DNA from: Verrucomicrobiota bacterium
GTDB taxonomy: Bacteria; Verrucomicrobiota; Verrucomicrobiia; Chthoniobacterales; UBA10450
Length of the DNA stretch: 17,318 nt
NCBI GenBank assembly: GCA_003218525.1
Contig: QHNU01000069.1
Location: forward strand, 13,467 to 30,784
Direction of reading: 5' to 3'
In this document: piece after piece, positions 7,532 through 14,340 of the stretch
How the letters are laid out: every line of letters begins with the position of its first letter
Numbering within the stretch: the stretch's first letter is position 1
Program-made: the position numbers and the translations under genes
Notes under the pieces: model-generated
What the model was told of the DNA's origin: nothing
The model's input: the letters and a program-made list of their open reading frames with translations, nothing else
Databases searched by the model: none

Positions 7532-8641
7532 ATGGCGAAGCTGAAGACACGAACCGCAAACCTTTACGCTATTGTTGGCTCGGATGAGGCAGCGGTGAAA
7601 CGCGAAGCAGCCGCGCTCGCGCAAAAGCTTGCACCGGCAGAGGCTGGGGAGTTTGGCCTCGAAACAATTGACGGCGCAGCGGACAATGTGGAACAAGCTG
7701 CCGGCGCAATCCGCTCGACCATCGCCGCACTGCAAACGCTTCCTTTTTTTGGCGGCGGAAAGCTGGTCTGGTTGAAGAGCGCAAACTTCCTTTCGGATGA
7801 CGTTAAGTGAAAATCCGCTAACGTTCTGGAGCCTCTGGAAGACCTTGGCGCTGTTATCAACAGCGGCTTATCGGCCGACGTTACACTTCTCATTAGCGCG
7901 GTGGATCCGGACAAGCGTCGCTCTTTCTACAAAACGCTGGCGAAAGTGGCGGAGATCGAAGTGTTCGACGAGCCGGATATGAGCCGCAGCGGCTGGGAAG
8001 AAAATGTCGCGGAGATTGTGCGGTCAGAAGCGGAGAAGCGGGCCATGCGATTTGAAGAAGAGGCACTCGAGCTTTTCGTGCTTTCGACCGGCGGCGACTC
8101 ACGCGCGATCGGAAATGAGCTCGACAAACTTGCGCTTTACGGCTCGGGCGAAGCGATTACGTCCGATCAAGTCCACGAGCTGGTCCCCGTCTCACGTGTC
8201 AGCGTGATCTTTGAGTTGGGCAATGCGCTGGGCCAGCATGACGTCACGCGGGCCCTTCGACTTGTACGGGATCTCCTCGATCAAGGCGAAACAGCGATTG
8301 GCATTTTGCTAGCGACGCTGTTACCGACGATCCGTAATCTTCTCCTGGCCAAGGATCTGATGGAACGCTACCGCCTTCCGCGACCTCACGCGCCGTTTGC
8401 CTTCGTTTCGACTGTGAACCGATTGCCGGAATCAGCGACGGAACATTTACCGCGCAAAAAAGATGGCACGATCAACAGCTACGCTCTCGGATTGGGGGCG
8501 ATGAACGCGCATCGATTCGAGACCGGCCAACTGGTGGACGCGATGCAAGCGTGCCTGGATGCGAATCTGCAATTGGTTACCACTCAGCTCGACCACCAAC
8601 TCGTGCTCACGGAAGTTGTGATAAAGCTGTTGCGCGAATAA
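7532..8641 (+). CDS. holA: DNA polymerase III subunit delta, reading frame interrupted by an in-frame TGA
   Basis: HolA is the clamp-loader delta subunit that opens the beta sliding clamp. The frame from ATG 7532 gives YAIVGSDEAAVKREAAALAQ, then LPFFGGGKLVWLKSANFLSD, typical of the HolA N-terminal domain. It then meets TGA at 7808-7810 (codon 93). Without any frame change the homology resumes directly: KSANVLEPLEDLGAVINSG, VTLLISAVDPDKRRSFYK, and the domain II/III helices to LVLTEVVIKLLRE at 8641. Read through, the product is 369 codons, slightly longer than common HolA. The lesion is therefore one base substitution (for example GGA or CGA to TGA), not an indel. The gene is essential in bacteria studied, so an assembly or sequencing error, a second copy, or readthrough are the options. 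A GTG at 7901 could start the C-terminal part only. No clear Shine-Dalgarno precedes 7532. Confidence 0.88.
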
Positions 8642-8648
8642 CTACGGT

Positions 8649-8697
8649 GGAGGGACGGCCTCTGTGCCGTCCCGGACGCGACGGAGCGCGTCCCTCC
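8649..8697. repeat. REP-like double-hairpin palindrome (type A)
   Basis: Two perfect hairpins abut: GGGACGGC-CTCTGT-GCCGTCCC (8652-8673) and GGACGCG-ACGGAG-CGCGTCC (8674-8693). An outer pair GGAGGGAC (8649-8656) / GTCCCTCC (8690-8697) allows the alternative of one long cruciform. It begins eight bases after the holA stop. The same element occurs in uvrB, and half of it occurs at the amidase 3' end. Confidence 0.88.
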
Positions 8698-8704
8698 ATC
8701 GAGC

Positions 8705-8766
8705 GCTGTAGTGTCCGCTGTCTTCAGCGGAATCGCACTTTGCGCTGAGACAGCGCACGCTACAGC
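8705..8766. repeat. REP-like double-hairpin palindrome (type B)
   Basis: This has the same architecture as type A with unrelated sequence. Outer arms GCTGTAG (8705-8711) / CTACAGC (8760-8766) enclose two perfect hairpins, CCGCTG-TCTT-CAGCGG (8715-8730) and TGCGCTG-AGA-CAGCGCA (8741-8757). It lies seven bases from the type A copy. Confidence 0.85.
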
Positions 8767-8775
8767 CGCCCCTTG

Positions 8776-8856
8776 GTCATGACGAACGCGGCCGAGAAAT
8801 CTCTGATTATTCGCAGAAGAAATAATGAGAGATTCCTCGACTCCGCTCGGAATGAC
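8776..8856. repeat. Long imperfect palindrome (type C, GTCATTCCGA family)
   Basis: GTCAT (8776-8780) pairs with ATGAC (8852-8856). Inside, CGAG (8793-8796) pairs with CTCG (8836-8839). AATCTCTGATTATT (8798-8811) pairs with AATAATGAGAGATT (8821-8834) with one mismatch around a nine-base loop. Together with types A and B this fills most of the 277 bp gap between holA and the DUF4870 gene. No coding sequence is seen there. Confidence 0.75.
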
Positions 8857-8918
8857 AGAACGAAACTCTGGTAGGGACGCTTCACCGAAACCGCCCGCTT
8901 AATCGCGTCTGCTGCGAA

Positions 8919-9353
8919 TTAAGGCTCTCCCACTTGCCGGCGCGCAATCGGTCCGACGTACGGGATATCCCAGCGCACACCGGAAAATGCTTTGATCATC
9001 GCGATCACCATAATGATAAACAGCGCGAGGTGAATGAGGGCGGCGACGAACATCCAAATGGAACCGAAAAATCCGCCAACACCAGGAAGAGACCAGAGGA
9101 TGGCGTGCAATATGCCGGACGCAATGTTAAACAAAAGCCAGGCTGCGCCGAAGATGATGGACTGCATTGCGTAAAAACGGACAAACGAATCGCGTTTTTC
9201 CACGAACCAAAAAATGAGACCGCCGATTAACGGAAAACAGGCAAGGGCGGCAGCGACGTTCGAGGGCAAGCCCGTCGATGAGGGTCCGCTTGGATTACTG
9301 AACGGAGGCTCGGTCGAAGGCGGCGGCGTGCTCGGATCGATTGGGTCGGCCAT
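8919..9353 (-). CDS. DUF4870 / Tic20-like small membrane protein
   Basis: The protein has 144 residues from ATG at 9353. A proline- and serine-rich cytosolic leader (MADPIDPSTPPPSTEPPF) precedes three hydrophobic segments: VAAALACFPLIGGLIFWFV (about 32-51), RFYAMQSIIFGAAWLLFNIA (about 61-80) and FVAALIHLALFIIMVIAMI (about 100-120). The motif F-x-R-F-H/Y-A-x-Q-S/A with a following helix, and the tail GVRWDIPYVGPIARR, are typical of the DUF4870 (Tic20-like) family, whose bacterial function is unknown. The frame extends upstream to a TTG at 9389, but the ATG is a better start. It is divergent from aroB with only 36 bp between the starts, so the promoters overlap or one lies in the neighbour. Confidence 0.85.
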   Translation of the reverse strand: MADPIDPSTPPPSTEPPFSNPSGPSSTGLPSNVAAALACFPLIGGLIFWFVEKRDSFVRFYAMQSIIFGAAWLLFNIASGILHAILWSLPGVGGFFGSIWMFVAALIHLALFIIMVIAMIKAFSGVRWDIPYVGPIARRQVGEP

Positions 9354-9389
9354 AGTGAATTTAGACAGAATCGCACAAAGAACTGTCAA

Positions 9390-10457
9390 GTGAAGTCGGA
9401 GAAAATCGAAATTTCAGGCAACGGCTTTCGATATCAGGTGTTGGTCGGGGCCGGTCTAATGGCAGAAGCGGGTGAATTGATTCGCGAGCGCTTCGCAGGC
9501 TCGCATTGCGCAATCATTGCTGACGAAAACTGCGTGCGGCTTTTCGGCGCGCGCGTTCAAGATAATCTGGTCGAACAAGGCTTTCAGCCGGTGACGATCG
9601 TGATTTCACCGGGAGAAAATTCGAAGTCGCTCAAAGCGATCGAGCGGATTTGCGACAAAATGATCGCGGCCGGCCTTGACCGGACTTCGTTTATTGTTGG
9701 GCTCGGGGGCGGAGTTGTCGGGGACGTTTCGGGATTTGTTGCTTCGATTTTTCATCGTGGCATTCCGCACATCCAAGTTCCGACGACACTGCTGGCAATG
9801 GTTGACAGCGCGATCGGGGGGAAAACTGGCGTGAACGTCCAGTCCGGCAAGAATTTGATTGGGGCATTTCATCATCCATCTCTGGTAATCGCGGACGTCG
9901 ACGCGCTTGATTCCCTTCCGCCGCAAGAGTTGCGTCAGGGTTATGCGGAGATTATCAAGCACGGAATCATTCGGGATGCCGAAATGCTGCGCGATTTACG
10001 CGATGAGAAAGCAATGGATCGCGCGAAACTGATTTGCCGAAACATTGCCATCAAAGCGCAGATCGTTTCCATGGATGATCGCGACATATCCGGGGAACGT
10101 GCTCTACTGAACTTCGGACACACAATCGGACATGCGATCGAACGGGTCGCTGATTTCGAGATGCCGCACGGTGAGTGCGTGAGCTTGGGAATGGTGGCAG
10201 CTTGCCACGTTTCAATAAAACGCGCCGGCCTTTCTGCCGAGGAACTCGATCAGGTAGTTGGACTGCTGCAAAAATTCGATTTGCCGACACAGTTGTCGCG
10301 CGAAATCCGACGCCGTCAGATCCTCGAGACGATTCGACGCGACAAGAAGTTCGAGAGAGGAGAAATCCGCTTCGTCGTCGTGCCGAGGTTAGGGAGCGCT
10401 CACGTTTCGCGCGAAGTGACGATGGAGGATCTTCGCGAGGCGATCGCGCAGTTGTAG
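9390..10457 (+). CDS. aroB: 3-dehydroquinate synthase
   Basis: AroB turns DAHP into 3-dehydroquinate, the second step of the shikimate pathway to aromatic amino acids, in the cytoplasm, using NAD and a divalent metal. The product has 355 residues, normal for the family. Visible hallmarks are the dinucleotide-binding GLGGGVVGDVSGFVAS (about 108-123), PTTLLAMVDSAIGGKTGVN (about 131-149), and the metal ligands: Glu in GYAEIIKHG (about 186), His in NFGHTIGHAIE (about 244) and His in MPHGECVSLGM (about 260). The start is GTG at 9390, with AAAGAA about nine bases upstream. The 3' end is convergent with the amidase gene, 47 bp apart. No other aro gene is nearby. Confidence 0.97.
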   Translation: MKSEKIEISGNGFRYQVLVGAGLMAEAGELIRERFAGSHCAIIADENCVRLFGARVQDNLVEQGFQPVTIVISPGENSKSLKAIERICDKMIAAGLDRTSFIVGLGGGVVGDVSGFVASIFHRGIPHIQVPTTLLAMVDSAIGGKTGVNVQSGKNLIGAFHHPSLVIADVDALDSLPPQELRQGYAEIIKHGIIRDAEMLRDLRDEKAMDRAKLICRNIAIKAQIVSMDDRDISGERALLNFGHTIGHAIERVADFEMPHGECVSLGMVAACHVSIKRAGLSAEELDQVVGLLQKFDLPTQLSREIRRRQILETIRRDKKFERGEIRFVVVPRLGSAHVSREVTMEDLREAIAQL

Positions 10458-10504
10458 CAGCGATCTGCGGTATCCGAATTTTGAAGACTGCATCTACGGC
10501 GCAA

Positions 10505-11797
10505 TCATGGACACGAGGGAGCGCGTCCCTCCGTTCGAATATTGCGACAATATTCGGCCAGTCCATCGGCAACGGCGCCGGCATATTCGCGAAAAATGCT
10601 GGGGCGTTGCACGCCGTTGATTTCACGCGTTCCCGCGTAATCGCCGGCCTGAATACGGGCGAAGGCTTCGTTGCTGTTCATGACATACGGCTCGAAGTAA
10701 ACGACCGGGCAACGAAACACCCGGGTGGCGAGGAGATTGCGTGCGTAAACATATCCGCTGGTGCCAACCTTAGCAACGGTGTCGGTAGTATATTCGTAGG
10801 GCGGCAACCCGGTTTCGCGGGCGAAAGTCGCTGCCATTTTGTCCGCGAGCGGAACTTCTTCCTCGTAGGTCCGACTGAGTAGGCGCCGGATCATTTCATA
10901 GCGTTCGTCATCATGTTCGATCTCCGCCGGCAGGTACGAACCGTTGACGAGCACGTGGAAGTGATCGCGATCGATCAGCGTTGGATTTTTCGGGTCACCC
11001 CATGCTTCGGCATTGAAATGTAAACAGAGTACGAGGTCGGGCTGTAAAACCTCATTCACACGACGGGCGCGATACCGAATTTCACTCTGGCGGTAAAATA
11101 ACAGCTCGCTCTGCCAACGAATCGATTTCTCTTTGTTTTCGTCAGCCCCGTTTTCGTAGGAATCGGACGGATTGTTGACGCCTGATTTTGCGAGAATCGT
11201 CCTGGCAATTTCACGAAAATCATCGGGCCGCTTCGGTGTGGCCGGGCGATTCCGCGACCGCACGAACGTTACTTCTGCACCGAGCGCACGCAGTTTGGGC
11301 GCGAGGAGTTTTGCCACACGCAGGGCGATCTCGGCTTCTTCGACCGGTGAGCTGTCACCAACCTGAAACCAACGTTCTTCCATCTTTGCCCATTTCCCGC
11401 CGATGTGACCGGGATCGAGCGCGACATGTAATCGGCCGAGCGGTTTAGCATCGGAAGCGGATCCAAGTTGATCGATCCAATGCCAATATTGTGCTGGAAG
11501 CTTGCGCGGATTTTCCGGCGCGAAACGCAATGTGAAAAACGTATTTGCGTCCCGATCTTTGCAAATTTGAGCCGAATCTTCCCCAAGCTCGATCAAGTCG
11601 TCCCAACCGCGCGTGGCATAGACGTTTTGCAGCAAGCGGGTGAACTCATCGCGGGTGATCGTTTCCTGATAGCGTTCGAGCGTTTGCCAGCGCGGTTTGG
11701 CGGCAAGCGGACTGATGTTTGCCCCTGCCACCACACCAATGGTGACAACTGCCGCGGAAAGTACCACCATAACGCGGCGAAGCGAAAAACAGACCAT
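10505..11797 (-). CDS. Exported N-acetylmuramoyl-L-alanine amidase (Amidase_3 type)
   Basis: This zinc enzyme cuts the bond between MurNAc and L-Ala in peptidoglycan, acting in the envelope. It has 430 residues from ATG at 11797, with a basic-hydrophobic signal segment LRRVMVVLSAAVVTIGVVAG. Residues 35-110 form an unassigned N-terminal region. The catalytic domain starts at HVALDPGHIGGKW with zinc ligand His131. Glu153, Glu154 or Glu156 in PVEEAEIALRVA is the likely second ligand, and His260 in LCLHFNAEAW the third. Glu369 in VVYFEPYVMNS is the likely catalytic Glu. An insert between the second ligand and LHFNA is longer than in the minimal fold. The last eight residues, EGRAPSCP, and probably the stop context derive from half of a REP-like palindrome (10509-10533). 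Divergent from the YmdB-like gene, with 35 bp between the starts. Confidence 0.9.
   Translation of the reverse strand: MVCFSLRRVMVVLSAAVVTIGVVAGANISPLAAKPRWQTLERYQETITRDEFTRLLQNVYATRGWDDLIELGEDSAQICKDRDANTFFTLRFAPENPRKLPAQYWHWIDQLGSASDAKPLGRLHVALDPGHIGGKWAKMEERWFQVGDSSPVEEAEIALRVAKLLAPKLRALGAEVTFVRSRNRPATPKRPDDFREIARTILAKSGVNNPSDSYENGADENKEKSIRWQSELLFYRQSEIRYRARRVNEVLQPDLVLCLHFNAEAWGDPKNPTLIDRDHFHVLVNGSYLPAEIEHDDERYEMIRRLLSRTYEEEVPLADKMAATFARETGLPPYEYTTDTVAKVGTSGYVYARNLLATRVFRCPVVYFEPYVMNSNEAFARIQAGDYAGTREINGVQRPSIFREYAGAVADGLAEYCRNIRTEGRAPSCP
10509..10533. repeat. Half copy of the type A REP-like palindrome at the amidase 3' end
   Basis: The 3' half of the type A element recurs with two changes: GGACACG-AGGGAG-CGCGTCC followed by CTCC. 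It lies inside the last codons of the amidase gene on the minus strand, where it encodes the tail EGRAPSCP, with the TGA stop directly after it. The first hairpin of the element is absent. The remaining aroB-amidase gap (10458-10504) holds no feature I can support. Confidence 0.75.
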
Positions 11798-11832
11798 CTG
11801 GACTTCGCCTTCATTAATACGATGATCGGCGA

Positions 11833-12681
11833 ATGCTAACGATTCTTTTCCTGGGCGATGTCGTTGGCGAGCCCGGCCGGAGCGCGCTCATCACGCGCCT
11901 ACCGGAATTGAAAGAGAAATACGACGCCGATTTCGTTGTTGTAAACGGCGAGAACGCGGCCGGTGGCCGGGGTATAACGGGAAAAATCACGATCGACTTA
12001 TTGCGTGCGGGCGTGTCGGTGGTGACGACTGGCGATCACATTTGGGACCAAAAAGACATTTTCGGATATATCGACACCGAGCCGCGGCTGCTCCGGCCGG
12101 TCAATTACCCGGACGGCGCGCCCGGCCATGGGGCGATCGTGTTGGACACGTCGAAGGGGAAAGTGGGCGTAATTAATGTGCAGGCGCGCACATTCATGCT
12201 GCCAATTTTGGAGAATCCATTTCACGCCATGGCGGCGGCCGTCACGAAAATGCACGAAGAGACGAAGGTCATCCTGGTCGACATTCACGGCGAAACCACC
12301 AGTGAAAAGATCGCGATCGCTCGCTTTCTCGATGGCAAGGTTTCGGCAGTGATTGGCACGCACACCCATGTGCAGACGGCGGACGAGCAGATTTTTCCTA
12401 GAGGCACCGCTTTCCTATGTGACGCCGGAATGTGTGGCCCAACCAATTCAATCCTCGGGCGCGCGGTGGAACCGATCGTTCAACGTTTCATCTCCAATTT
12501 GCCAGCGTCATTTCCAGTAGCCGGGGGCGAAGTACGATTGCGCGGAGCGGTTATTGAAATTGAGGAAACGACGGGACGCGCTCTCGGCATAGTGCGCGTG
12601 GACGAGGCAGGCGCCCTGGCGACGAATGCAGCGGCGACGCAATCCACGGTGGCGGCGGAAAACGAATGTAATACAGACTAA
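11833..12681 (+). CDS. ymdB: YmdB-family metallophosphoesterase (TIGR00282)
   Basis: The protein has 282 residues. All metal-binding blocks of the family are visible: GDVVGEPGR (residues 8-16), VVNGENAAGG (about 38-47), TTGDHIWD (about 66-73), DIHGETTSEK (about 150-159) and GTHTHVQTAD (about 176-185). In Bacillus subtilis the homologue is a di-metal phosphodiesterase that hydrolyses 2',3'-cAMP and influences biofilm decisions; activity here is inferred from the family. The C-terminal extension after about 255 is low-complexity (ATNAAATQSTVAAENE) and probably disordered. The ATG at 11833 gives the family start MLTILFLGD. Divergent from the amidase, so the two may be co-controlled from the 35 bp between them. 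Confidence 0.92.
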   Translation: MLTILFLGDVVGEPGRSALITRLPELKEKYDADFVVVNGENAAGGRGITGKITIDLLRAGVSVVTTGDHIWDQKDIFGYIDTEPRLLRPVNYPDGAPGHGAIVLDTSKGKVGVINVQARTFMLPILENPFHAMAAAVTKMHEETKVILVDIHGETTSEKIAIARFLDGKVSAVIGTHTHVQTADEQIFPRGTAFLCDAGMCGPTNSILGRAVEPIVQRFISNLPASFPVAGGEVRLRGAVIEIEETTGRALGIVRVDEAGALATNAAATQSTVAAENECNTD

Positions 12682-12747
12682 CTGAGCAGTTGACAGAGCG
12701 TGCATTCGTCGCATTTGTCTGCCCGCAACTTTCACACGGATAGCAAC

Positions 12748-13533
12748 ATGGGTTACATGAGATTATTTGGTTTGGGTGTCATTGTTTTGACCCTCACAAC
12801 TGCCACTCTGTGCGGACAAGGGAACCCGGAAGCGGCCAGGCTCTCACGGGAGGGAGTAGAAGCAGCCAGAGTGAAGGACTGGAACAAGGCGGTCGATAGT
12901 TTCCGACGGGCGGTTCAGGTAGAACCACAAGATAAGAAGAACTCGGATAATCTCGCCATCGCCCTATTGCAGCGCGCGACCGCACTGGTTGCTCAGCGCA
13001 ATTATGACGCCGCGATCAATGATCTAAATGAAGCGATTAAGCTCAAGCCAGACGAGGTTTCATCGCATCGGTTTCGCGCTTACGCGTATCTGAGCAAGGG
13101 GGATTGGAACAACGCGCTGCAAGATTACAGCGTTGTCCTTCGAGCGGAAAAAAACGATCCGGAAGCGTATGAGCGCCGCGCCTATGTCGAGATGCAGTTG
13201 AAAGATTATGACAAAGCCCTCGCCGATTATTCCGAAGCGATCAAATTAAAGCCGAACGAAGCAAAATATTATCAGCTCCGAGCGGTAATCCTCCAAACGA
13301 AAGGCGACCTCAAGGCTGCCCTTGCCGACACGAATAAGGTTCTCCAGCTCGATCCAAACAATGCGAACGCGCAGCAGGTGAAAAAATTCTTGGAAGCGAA
13401 GCTGAACGGACCACCGCCGCCTACGCCTACGCCAGCTGGTCCGATTCCGAACCCGAATGCACCGCCGCCACAGACCGGACAAACTGCTCCGTCCAATCAG
13501 GTCCAGCCGCTGCCTACAGCCGCCAAACCTTAA
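12748..13533 (+). CDS. Exported TPR-repeat protein with proline-rich tail
   Basis: From ATG at 12748 there are 261 residues. The N-terminus MRLFGLGVIVLTLTTATL is a signal peptide; cleavage is likely near CGQGNPEA. The Cys there does not sit in a proper lipobox, so a lipoprotein is unlikely. About five TPR units follow, with typical spacing and consensus residues: NKAVDSFRRAVQVEPQDKKN, YDAAINDLNEAIKLKPDE, WNNALQDYSVVLRAEKNDPE, YDKALADYSEAIKLKPNEAK and LKAALADTNKVLQLDPNNAN. The last 40 residues are rich in Pro, Asn and Gln (PPPPTPTPAGPIPNPNAPPP), probably a flexible envelope linker. It probably acts as a periplasmic interaction scaffold; its partner is unknown. A GTG at 12700 in the same frame adds 16 residues before the signal peptide and is less likely. 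A second ATG lies at 12757. Ends six bases from the convergent infC stop. Confidence 0.85.
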   Translation: MGYMRLFGLGVIVLTLTTATLCGQGNPEAARLSREGVEAARVKDWNKAVDSFRRAVQVEPQDKKNSDNLAIALLQRATALVAQRNYDAAINDLNEAIKLKPDEVSSHRFRAYAYLSKGDWNNALQDYSVVLRAEKNDPEAYERRAYVEMQLKDYDKALADYSEAIKLKPNEAKYYQLRAVILQTKGDLKAALADTNKVLQLDPNNANAQQVKKFLEAKLNGPPPPTPTPAGPIPNPNAPPPQTGQTAPSNQVQPLPTAAKP

Positions 13534-13539
13534 GCGGCT
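13518..13539. terminator. Possible shared hairpin between the convergent TPR and infC genes
   Basis: AGCCGC (13518-13523) pairs with GCGGCT (13534-13539) around a ten-base loop holding the TPR gene's TAA. TTTAG follows on the plus strand. The stem is short and the U-tract weak, so this is only a candidate bidirectional end signal for two genes whose stop codons are six bases apart. Confidence 0.3.
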
Positions 13540-14136
13540 TTAGCGTGCTTCGCTTCCGCCGGCCTCGGCCCCATTCACCGAGGTTTGTTCCTCAATCGCC
13601 ACCGGCGCAAAACGTCGCTTGCGACGGCTCGCCGGTAAGGGCGACAGCGTCATAGTAATGTTGCGCCCGGCCAGCTTCGGCGCCATTTCCACTTGTGACA
13701 TTCCAGCCAGGTCGTGCTTGACCTTGTCCATGAGCTGCATGCCGAACTCCTGATGCGCCATCTCGCGCCCGCGAAATTGCAGCTGCACGCGCACTTTGTT
13801 TCCTTTATCGAGGAATTCTTCGCCGTGCCGAATCTTCGTCAGGTAGTCGTGATCGTCGATGTTGACTCGAAATTTGATCTCCTTGAGCTTGGTCGCGGAA
13901 GATTTGCGATCTTTCTCCTGTTTCGCGATGTCGTAACGGTACTTCCCGAAATCGACGATTTTGCAAACAGGTGGGTTCGCTGTGGGAGCGATTTCGACCA
14001 GATCGAGGTCCAAACCCTGAGCTCTGCGCAAGGCGTCGGACAACTTCATCACGCCGAGCTGTTCACCGGTCGATCCCATGATTACTCGCACTTCGCGAGC
14101 GCGAATCCGACCGTTTACACGAATTTGTAGTTGCAG
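13540..14136 (-). CDS. infC: Translation initiation factor IF-3, non-standard start
   Basis: IF-3 binds the 30S subunit, keeps it apart from 50S and checks the initiator codon. Sequence shows the N-domain (VNGRIRAREVRVI, LGVMKLSDALRRAQGLDLDL, PPVCKIVDFGKYRYD), a lysine-rich linker (AKQEKDRKSSATKLKEIKFR) and the C-domain (VQLQFRGREMAHQEFGMQLM) with a basic PLPASRRKRRF tail. The first standard start, GTG at 14091, would remove part of the conserved N-terminus. The frame reads upstream through LQLQIRVNGRIRAREV to an in-frame TGA at 14145-14143. Candidate non-standard starts are CTG at 14136 (used here, 12 bases after AAGGAG) and ATT at 14124. AUU-type starts are known for infC in E. coli, where they allow autoregulation. 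thrS, rpmI and rplT, the common partners, are not adjacent. Confidence 0.93.
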   Translation of the reverse strand: MQLQIRVNGRIRAREVRVIMGSTGEQLGVMKLSDALRRAQGLDLDLVEIAPTANPPVCKIVDFGKYRYDIAKQEKDRKSSATKLKEIKFRVNIDDHDYLTKIRHGEEFLDKGNKVRVQLQFRGREMAHQEFGMQLMDKVKHDLAGMSQVEMAPKLAGRNITMTLSPLPASRRKRRFAPVAIEEQTSVNGAEAGGSEAR

Positions 14137-14148
14137 ATTAAATCAAAG

Positions 14149-14154
14149 CTCCTT
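14149..14154 (-). promoter_or_regulatory. Ribosome binding site of infC
   Basis: AAGGAG on the minus strand (plus-strand CTCCTT at 14149-14154) is a strong Shine-Dalgarno. Bases 14148-14137 separate it from the CTG candidate. An ATT lies only five bases downstream of AAGGAG (14143 to 14141), but its frame stops at once with TAA. That makes the exact infC start unresolved. Confidence 0.6.
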
Positions 14155-14201
14155 CCGGCGAAACGGGAGTGCACCGCGCCGCCGTCATTTCATTTCGCAA
14201 A

Positions 14202-14287
14202 TCCGTTCGCGCTTGGACGCGCGAACGGAGCACTCGACATCGTCGCGGCTGCGAGGGACCGCGGCGATGAGCCCGCCTTTGGCGAGC
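14202..14287 (-). promoter_or_regulatory. Three consecutive hairpins in the infC leader
   Basis: In minus-strand transcript order there are three stems. The first is 14287-14281/14277-14271, seven pairs with one wobble. The second is 14269-14259/14248-14238, eleven pairs with one wobble and a ten-base loop. The third is 14229-14219/14212-14202, with perfect arms TCCGTTCGCGC / GCGCGAACGGA and a six-base loop. They fill the non-coding DNA between the DsbA-like gene and infC. No run of T follows any stem, so they may be a structured leader controlling infC, a transcript end for the upstream gene, or another repeat family. Confidence 0.55.
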
Positions 14288-14340
14288 CGAGGGGAAAGTT
14301 GTAAGCCACAATCGGAGAGTCGCAAGATCAATCTGCGCAG

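Noticed and set aside
7532..8641. Reassignment of TGA to an amino acid (as in Gracilibacteria) to explain the holA interruption
   Set aside because: TGA ends the methyltransferase and amidase genes at sensible places. No other gene in the window has an internal TGA except the evident pseudogenes.
14137..14160. prfB-like programmed frameshift (AAGGAG followed by CTT-TGA) at the infC start
   Set aside because: The short frames reaching this site from upstream have stops or are trivial. No conserved leader peptide is seen, so a non-standard start is simpler.
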